Of a DNA stretch of 34,065 nt, positions 29,269 through 34,065 are shown piece by piece. The stretch's first letter is position 1; every line of letters begins with the position of its first letter. Source of the stretch: Candidatus Magasanikiibacteriota bacterium (GTDB lineage Bacteria; Patescibacteriota; Patescibacteriia; Magasanikbacterales; UBA922); the NCBI GenBank assembly GCA_018661775.1, contig JABJHO010000042.1, positions 1 through 34,065 of the forward strand. The letters are read 5' to 3'. The position numbers and the translations under genes are program-made. Under the pieces are notes generated by a model that ran no database searches, was not told where the DNA came from, and saw only the letters and a list, made by a program, of their open reading frames with translations.

Positions 29269-31290
29269 CTAATTCCCACAAATTTCTTGCAATTTCTTAA
29301 ATTCTTCATCAGTAATTGGTTGCTCATTTTCTTTGCCTATTAGTGAGACAGTTGCAGGTGTTGTGTCGCTACTGTGCTCAAAGCCACCAACAAGTTCTGC
29401 TGGCAAATCTCTACTCATCATGCGTTTAATATATTTTCCAGATTTACCAATGAGCCATTTTGATTCTCCTTCTTCGTCTAAGTCTTTTTGGCTCAGGTCA
29501 AAATCTGGATATTCTTTTAGTAGGCGATGAATGGTGTCATATATTGTTTTGTCGGTATCGGGTATACTCCCTGACTGTTTTGCTATGTAATATAAATTGT
29601 CCAGTAACGCTCTACCGTGTGGTTTTTTTGCAAAACGTCGTGCAAGCACCAGGATGTATGGTCCTAGATTAATACTTTTGTTCATTTCGGGTATTGTAAA
29701 ACTCAATGCCTTGCCTTCTGCTACAATCTTACATAGCCGGTAGAGACCCTGTGGTCTGTAGAGCTTAATTGTTTTTTTGTCTACGGTTATTCTAAATGTT
29801 TGGTTACCAAATAATTCTTGTGGCTGCTCGCCTCCGCTTACAGTGCCAGTTTGTATTGCCTGCTTAGCTGATTCTGAGTAAATAATACCACTGCTTCCTA
29901 TTAATACTTCATTCATGTCCACGTCTCTTGTGCTTAGAATATCACTTAAAAAAGATTCGACAGAGGATGTAATTTCTTGCCTATCTACTCCTGTTGCGTC
30001 TGCGCCAAGAACACCTCTTGCCGCTTCTTCTTTTTTAGTAAGTGTGCCATCGAGAGCTTCTTCGGCGGTGTGACCTACAATAATATCTACATCATTGAGT
30101 GGGAATTCTGCAAGAATGGTAGAGACAGGTGCTTGAAATGCGAGTTTGGCTAGAATTCTGGCCGAACCCCCTTTGTGCAGCATGTGTTCTTTAGCTGGGA
30201 CTTTGATTTCCACGCTCAGGTTGTGTGGCTCACCCAAATGTACGGAAATATTTGTTTTAACGTACGCACTTTCTTCTGGGTTCGGTTCTGTGTTTTCAAT
30301 AGTAAGTGGTATGGTATTTCCTTCTTTGTCTGTGTATATGCCGTCTTTTGTATATTCTTTTGTTTGTGTAAGAATTTCATCAAAACCCAGTGTTAGCGGT
30401 GTTTCGTGTTTTTGTGCTTCCACAAAATGTGCATCTCTGTATACATCTATGCTTTTTGCTATTTCAAATAATATATTTTTTGCAAGTAGTGGGCGATTTT
30501 TTTGTAAAAGTTCTGGAGTAATAGATTCAGTTTGTTTTTTTACGATTTCTAGCTCTATATCAAGAATTTCCTTAAAAAGTTCCTCAGTGAGTTCCGGAAG
30601 ATGCTGTCTCCTTTTTTCAAGCTCTTCGTCTGAGTAGTGTTTTTCAAGTATTCTGTCTCGGGCATTATGGAGAATGAAGTAAAAGAACTGCTTGATATTT
30701 GGGTGGATGTGTATAGCACTGTTCCAAGATTCTTCATCATCACCATTTTTTTGGGACTCTTCTAGGGTGTTGGGTGTTTGGTCTATTGTGGTAAAAAGCT
30801 TGGTAATATGCTCTTGCCACAGGGCACTATCTTCTGGCAGCTCTCTTAGGTATGACTCAATAATCTTTAGTTGGTTACCAATAGTAAGTGCTTCTTTGGG
30901 GTTTGTTTTCCCTCTGGTGTCTATTGTTGTGTCTGTGGGTAGTTGAGCAAAAGCATGCGCAGCTTCGTTTGCAGCAACGACAAGATATGTGCCTATCTCA
31001 GAAATACCGACATCAATTACACTCTCAATGTATTGCCACTCTTTTTCGGTAATTTCTTCACCTGTCACACCTAATTTTCTCAATTCATTGCGCATGCGTA
31101 AAATATCTTGCTCAATGTCTGATATCTTAAGAAGCGTTGTTTGTGTTATTTCTTGGTCACCCTCTGTGTGTAATGCCTGAGAAAGGTCGGCATGTAGTTT
31201 TTCCGCTGTTTTTAAATGCTCCTGGAGTTTGGCTATTTTTTCTGCATCTGTTTCACGTGTGTTGTAAATGGTTTCCTGTTTTGGAATCAT
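29269..31290 (-). CDS. Large unrecognised protein with a nucleotidyltransferase-like core
   Basis: A 673-residue soluble protein without signal or membrane segments. Residues 14-80 are a likely coiled coil; 80-290 are mostly helical; 345-535 look like a diverged pol-beta nucleotidyltransferase head of the CCA-adding/poly(A) polymerase type: GGSAR (374-378), NDVDIIVG with Asp400 and Asp402, RDVDMNEVLI (455-464) at the place of the RRDFTINA motif, and RPQGLYRLCKIVAEGKALSFTI (from 512) at the place of the P.R.LR..RFA..LGF.I motif. The distance from GG to DxD is longer than in CCA enzymes. The C-terminal 130 residues are unassigned. The -10 TATAAT (31302-31307) is 11 nt from the ATG. The activity is inference; it could also be an inactive relative. 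Confidence 0.6.
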   Translation of the reverse strand: MIPKQETIYNTRETDAEKIAKLQEHLKTAEKLHADLSQALHTEGDQEITQTTLLKISDIEQDILRMRNELRKLGVTGEEITEKEWQYIESVIDVGISEIGTYLVVAANEAAHAFAQLPTDTTIDTRGKTNPKEALTIGNQLKIIESYLRELPEDSALWQEHITKLFTTIDQTPNTLEESQKNGDDEESWNSAIHIHPNIKQFFYFILHNARDRILEKHYSDEELEKRRQHLPELTEELFKEILDIELEIVKKQTESITPELLQKNRPLLAKNILFEIAKSIDVYRDAHFVEAQKHETPLTLGFDEILTQTKEYTKDGIYTDKEGNTIPLTIENTEPNPEESAYVKTNISVHLGEPHNLSVEIKVPAKEHMLHKGGSARILAKLAFQAPVSTILAEFPLNDVDIIVGHTAEEALDGTLTKKEEAARGVLGADATGVDRQEITSSVESFLSDILSTRDVDMNEVLIGSSGIIYSESAKQAIQTGTVSGGEQPQELFGNQTFRITVDKKTIKLYRPQGLYRLCKIVAEGKALSFTIPEMNKSINLGPYILVLARRFAKKPHGRALLDNLYYIAKQSGSIPDTDKTIYDTIHRLLKEYPDFDLSQKDLDEEGESKWLIGKSGKYIKRMMSRDLPAELVGGFEHSSDTTPATVSLIGKENEQPITDEEFKKLQEICGN

Positions 31291-31324
31291 ATGGTATGTA
31301 TATTATATAGATATATACAGTATA

Positions 31325-31355
31325 CAAAAAAAATCGAATAAAATAAATATTCGAT
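31325..31355 (-). terminator. Minus-strand terminator of the 255-residue orphan
   Basis: On the minus strand ATCGAATA, a 7-nt loop and TATTCGAT (31333-31355) are followed by eight or more T. It abuts the stop codon at 31357. Confidence 0.8.
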
Positions 31356-31356
31356 G

Positions 31357-32124
31357 TTATGTTTCAAGGTATTCTTCTATTGTTTCAAGTAGTTTATCTG
31401 CCACCTGATCTTTTGTGGTAAAGAGCAGCGAAAGAAGTGTGTCTGATTGTGTCTCTAGCCCATGTTCCATTGCGCAGTGTGACATTTCTATCAAAAGATA
31501 TTGGGCTGCTCGCATTGCAGTTATTAGTTTATCTTGAACTAGGGCACCATACCTTACACAGTCGTCGCTTGCTTGGTGGTAACCCCTGCGCCAAAGTTTT
31601 TCTGAAAGTTGTGTATATATATGACTATTTGTAAAACCTTCAGTATCTTGCCGGTTACTAAGATGAAACCTTTTGTACACAGGAGACAGTTCCATTTCGG
31701 TTATACGCCGTATAAGCCTGTACTGTTCTTGCCTTGTGTGTTTTGCGGAATTATCCAAAACAAGAAACCCTTTTGCCTCTTTTGCCACATGTGGGCCATG
31801 AAATGCATACCTCTGGTTATGGGGATGCTCCGTGTTTACCAGGTCCTGCACATCTAAGAGTTTTTGTAGTATATTGGTCAGATTCTCTGTCTCATGTACC
31901 ATGTTTGCAAAAAAAAGGAATGTCTCTGCTATTGCATGCGCTCCTGAACGGGCGTAATTACAACCTATGTTGGCAGAACTTCTACAGACTTCTAGTCTCG
32001 TATACTCTGGACAGACCATTTTTTGTGTTATGTTGGAATAGTTTACACTTTCCCCACAGACACTAACTTCCGTGTATCTAATTTTCTCTAGTATTTGTTG
32101 ACTTTGTTGATTACTCCACTTCAC
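31357..32124 (-). CDS. Orphan protein, cysteine- and histidine-containing, helical
   Basis: A 255-residue protein, probably cytosolic (no signal or membrane helix) and mostly helical. It has Cys at about 23, 38, 47 and 55 in the N-terminal quarter and two more near 193 and 217, but no CxxC pairs and no motif I recognise. The start is a GTG at 32124 with AAGGAAAG upstream. It has its own promoter at 32166-32194 and its own terminator, so it is transcribed alone. The next gene downstream is the nucleotidyltransferase-like protein. Function unknown. Confidence 0.65.
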   Translation of the reverse strand: MKWSNQQSQQILEKIRYTEVSVCGESVNYSNITQKMVCPEYTRLEVCRSSANIGCNYARSGAHAIAETFLFFANMVHETENLTNILQKLLDVQDLVNTEHPHNQRYAFHGPHVAKEAKGFLVLDNSAKHTRQEQYRLIRRITEMELSPVYKRFHLSNRQDTEGFTNSHIYTQLSEKLWRRGYHQASDDCVRYGALVQDKLITAMRAAQYLLIEMSHCAMEHGLETQSDTLLSLLFTTKDQVADKLLETIEEYLET

Positions 32125-32165
32125 GACTACTTTCCTTGTCTATTGTAAAAAAAACGTATACTACT

Positions 32166-32194
32166 GTTATACATTATTTTTGGTATTTTGTCAA
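32166..32194 (-). promoter_or_regulatory. Promoter of the 255-residue orphan
   Basis: On the minus strand: TTGACA (32189-32194), 17 bp, TATAAC (32166-32171). It lies between the uppS stop and the orphan start. Confidence 0.75.
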
Positions 32195-32205
32195 GATAGT
32201 ACAGG

Positions 32206-32892
32206 CTATTTCCCAAAATTTCTTTGTTGGTCGGCATACCAATCAACTGCGTCTTGTAAATCTTCTGGAGAATAGGCTGGCCATTTAATATCGGTAAAAT
32301 AGAGTTCGGCATAGGTAGATTGCCAAGGTAAATACCCAGAAAGTCGCTTGTTTCCACCAGTACGAATAATCATGTCTGGGTTTGGCATGTCTTTGGTGTC
32401 TAAATATTGTGCAAATGCTTCTTCTGTAAGAGTGCTTGGGTCCAATCCTTCTGCAAGCATCTTTTTTGTTGCTCGAAGAATCTCGTCGCGTCCACCATAA
32501 TTTATCGCAAAAGTAAGGGTCATTTTTGTGGCATTTTGTGTTTTTTCTGCAATATCTGCAAGTTTTTTCTGGACCTTCTCTGGGATTTGTTCAGAAATAT
32601 CACCAATGATTTGAAATTTTGCATCGTTTTGCAAAAAATCATCTAAATAATCAGTAATTTTTTCGAACAAAGAAAAAATATGATCAACCTCCTTCTTATC
32701 TCTTTTAAGATTTTCTGTAGATAGCGCCCAAAACGTAAGGTGGGAAATACCAAGATCAAGTGCTTTTTGCACAATACGCTTAAGGTTTTTGGCACCAGTA
32801 GAATGGCCTAACATGGTAGGTTTTCCTTGTTCTTTGGCCCACCTTCGGTTGCCATCCATAATTATTGCAATGTGTTGTGGAAGTGTGTTCAT
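32206..32892 (-). CDS. uppS: Undecaprenyl (polyprenyl) diphosphate synthase
   Basis: A 228-residue cis-prenyltransferase that makes the lipid carrier for wall polymers. Motifs: HIAIIMDGNRRWA (Asp13 binds Mg), GHSTGA (30-34), FWALSTEN (54-61), and RTGGNKRLSGYLPWQSTYAEL (177-197). In E. coli the last reads RTSGE..; here Asn181 replaces Glu198, while the second acidic residue (Glu196 in YAEL) is kept. It is slightly shorter than E. coli UppS (253). The promoter overlaps that of the divergent tRNA-Leu. AGGAGAAGG lies about 20 nt before the ATG, too far for normal use. Confidence 0.93.
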   Translation of the reverse strand: MNTLPQHIAIIMDGNRRWAKEQGKPTMLGHSTGAKNLKRIVQKALDLGISHLTFWALSTENLKRDKKEVDHIFSLFEKITDYLDDFLQNDAKFQIIGDISEQIPEKVQKKLADIAEKTQNATKMTLTFAINYGGRDEILRATKKMLAEGLDPSTLTEEAFAQYLDTKDMPNPDMIIRTGGNKRLSGYLPWQSTYAELYFTDIKWPAYSPEDLQDAVDWYADQQRNFGK

Positions 32893-32943
32893 AATATGTG
32901 TAGTTCTAGCCTTCTCCTAGAAAGCAAATAAAGCATACCATAT

Positions 32944-32972
32944 ACTATACACGGATTACTTGCCTTATTCAA
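32944..32972 (-). promoter_or_regulatory. Promoter of uppS
   Basis: On the minus strand: TTGAAT (32967-32972), 17 bp, TATAGT (32944-32949). It overlaps the tRNA-Leu promoter, so the two cannot easily be bound at once. Confidence 0.6.
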
Positions 32973-32988
32973 CCCACTTTGCTATAGT
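32960..32988 (+). promoter_or_regulatory. Promoter of tRNA-Leu
   Basis: TTGCCT (32960-32965), 17 bp, TATAGT (32983-32988). The start point would be about 14 nt before the tRNA. Confidence 0.6.
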
Positions 32989-33008
32989 AAGCAGTATAAA
33001 ATAATTAT

Positions 33009-33091
33009 GCCGCGGTGGTGGAATGGTAGACACGAGGGACTTAAAATCCCTTGAAGGAAACTTCGTGCGGGTTCGACTCCCGCCCGCGGCA
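33009..33091 (+). tRNA. tRNA-Leu (anticodon TAA)
   Basis: Acceptor GCCGCGG/CCGCGGC, anticodon arm AGGGA-CTTAAAA-TCCCT giving TAA, long variable arm with GAAGGAAACTTC, T arm GCGGG-TTCGACT-CCCGC, discriminator A. CCA is not encoded. It stands alone on the plus strand beside a recombinase gene. Confidence 0.95.
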
Positions 33092-33098
33092 CAAAAAA

Positions 33099-33120
33099 AA
33101 ACCACAATTTGTGGTTTTTT
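33099..33120 (+). terminator. Terminator of tRNA-Leu
   Basis: AAACCACA (33099-33106), ATT loop, TGTGGTTT (33110-33117), then T-run. It starts 7 nt after the discriminator base. Confidence 0.85.
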
Positions 33121-33169
33121 ACGTTACTTTCATTTAAGAGGTGGATACAAAATGCTTAGGTTTGTTTTA

Positions 33170-33985
33170 CTACCATAACGGACTCTTAATATTTTTCAGC
33201 CTTGGGTTTGTGACTTTTGTGTATAATTGTGTAGTTCTAATATTTGCATGTCCAAGTAATTCTTGTACGTATCGTACGTCTGTCCCATTTTCTAGCAAAT
33301 GCGTGGCAAAAGAATGTCTGAGTGAATGAAACGTGGCAGGTTTGTTCACTTTTGCTTTTTCCAAGCTTTTGCGGAACATTTTTTGAAGGGATGTTGTTGT
33401 AAGACTGTCTCCGCGATTGGAAATAAAAACAACATCATCTGCATTTTTACCAGCGATTATGTTTCGTAAATCATCTTGCAACATCTTTGGCAACACGCTT
33501 ATTCTATCTTTTTTGCCCTTTGCTCCTTTAATATGCACGACAAGTTCATCAATATCTAAGTCTAGCACCCTTAGTTTTACCACTTCACTGACTCTCATGC
33601 CGCAAGCATATCCAAGCGAAATCATGAGTTTGTATTTAGCATTATTTGTTGCATCAATAATCTTTCCAATTTCTGCTCGCGACAATACTATCGGTAGCTT
33701 TTTATTTCTTTTTGCAAATTTCAAGTCAATTTTTTGTGGATTTTTTAATACTTCAGTATATAAAAACTTTACCGCATTGAGTGCAAGATTTATTGTCTGC
33801 GGAGATTGCTTACGCTTGTGTTTATCTAACAAAAAATCTTCAATCGCTTCTTGCTTATTCTTTAGACCAGCTTTCTTAGAAAAAATTATATACTCTTTTA
33901 TATATAGCAAATACGCCTTACACGTTTTAGGGGAGTAATTTCTTAACAGCAATACTCGCTGAGTTTTATGTAAAATATCCTCCAT
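33170..33985 (-). CDS. Tyrosine recombinase (XerC/XerD-like)
   Basis: A 271-residue protein from the ATG at 33985. Residues 1-90 are a SAM-like core-binding domain (NYSPKTCKAYLLYIKEYIIF). The catalytic domain has Arg131 (GMRVSEVVKL), Lys156 (GAKGKKDR), His220 and Arg223 (HSLRHSFATHLL), His246 (LLGHANI) and the nucleophile Tyr255 (TQLYTKV), so it should be active. A longer frame to 34018 exists, but a promoter (TTGTGT, 17 bp, TATGCT) ends 6 nt before 33985, giving a leaderless start there. It could be the chromosome dimer-resolving Xer of this genome, or an integrase: it sits next to the 3' end of tRNA-Leu. Confidence 0.9.
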   Translation of the reverse strand: MEDILHKTQRVLLLRNYSPKTCKAYLLYIKEYIIFSKKAGLKNKQEAIEDFLLDKHKRKQSPQTINLALNAVKFLYTEVLKNPQKIDLKFAKRNKKLPIVLSRAEIGKIIDATNNAKYKLMISLGYACGMRVSEVVKLRVLDLDIDELVVHIKGAKGKKDRISVLPKMLQDDLRNIIAGKNADDVVFISNRGDSLTTTSLQKMFRKSLEKAKVNKPATFHSLRHSFATHLLENGTDVRYVQELLGHANIRTTQLYTKVTNPRLKNIKSPLW

Positions 33986-33991
33986 AAACAA

Positions 33992-34020
33992 AGCATAACA
34001 AAAGTTTGCATAACACACAA
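33992..34020 (-). promoter_or_regulatory. Promoter of the tyrosine recombinase gene, leaderless
   Basis: On the minus strand: TTGTGT (34015-34020), 17 bp, TATGCT (33992-33997), then 6 nt to the ATG at 33985. The remaining 45 bases at the right edge show nothing else. Confidence 0.55.
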
Positions 34021-34065
34021 GTTGTTGTTACAATACAGGCATAAAGTTTGGATAAACACTAGTTA

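Noticed and set aside
30146-30637. 163-codon plus-strand ORF opposite the 673-residue protein
   Set aside because: Antisense shadow; Ser/Cys/Val-rich, without a signal of its own.
33417-33938. 173-codon plus-strand ORF opposite the recombinase
   Set aside because: Antisense shadow of a gene with all catalytic residues intact.
1-34065. CRISPR arrays, insertion sequences, rRNA genes
   Set aside because: None seen: no regularly spaced direct repeats apart from in-gene repeats, no transposase, no rRNA motifs.

Overview
The window looks like a chromosome fragment from a Patescibacteria (Candidate Phyla Radiation) bacterium, most likely of the Parcubacteria type. The reasons are AT-rich, tightly packed genes; many small membrane or secreted orphans; giant repeat-rich surface proteins; tRNAs without an encoded CCA; typical CPR-like versions of UppS, RuvB and the PH-domain protein; and TrmB-like regulators beside housekeeping genes. 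UGA is a normal stop here (for example at the end of epmA), so code 11 applies and a UGA-recoding SR1/Gracilibacteria lineage is unlikely. This placement is inference; no rRNA is present to confirm it.

Layout. 1-4754: a cell-surface module with the 3' end of a WxL-like secreted protein, a membrane-anchored WxLIP/DUF916-like protein, and a 1159-residue protein with 14 Myxococcus-type cysteine repeats. 4757-10620: an anchored amidohydrolase, a 1275-residue lamin-tail/PKD/OB-fold surface protein and a secreted HExxH metalloprotease candidate. 10747-12438: a Kef-type cation/proton antiporter. 12452-13127: a minus-strand tRNA cluster (Ala, Phe, Pro, with a decayed tRNA at its 5' end) whose 3' end is partly duplicated around a GC-rich insert. 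13195-15139: a MazG-like protein and two tandem TrmB-like regulators. 15131-15615: an apparently gene-free stretch holding two compact transcription units, one on each strand. 15726-16026: a second tRNA cluster (Gly, initiator Met, Gly). 16115-20591: pckA, the epmA-efp pair and two coupled orphans. 20715-24918 (minus): transketolase, three small membrane proteins and ruvB. 24919-29215: a regulatory region followed by nrdA and nrdB. 29269-32892 (minus): two unrecognised proteins (one with a cryptic nucleotidyltransferase-like core) and uppS. 33009-34020: tRNA-Leu and a tyrosine recombinase.

How the parts relate. Promoters of the TTGACA / 17 bp / TATAAT type are easy to see and often back-to-back. 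Genes split into those with strong Shine-Dalgarno sites (mostly secreted proteins, pckA, tkt) and those whose -10 box lies 6-11 nt from the ATG, so probably leaderless. The best-supported regulation is upstream of nrdAB, where two DnaA-box matches, an extended -10 promoter and two NrdR-box-like sites three helical turns apart are in line. The most novel items are the minus-strand transcription unit at 15131-15376 (consensus promoter, 29-codon ORF, several hairpins, terminator), the nucleotidyltransferase-like signature in the 673-residue protein, and an initiator tRNA with C33 and an A1-A72 mismatch. All motif matches were made by eye.
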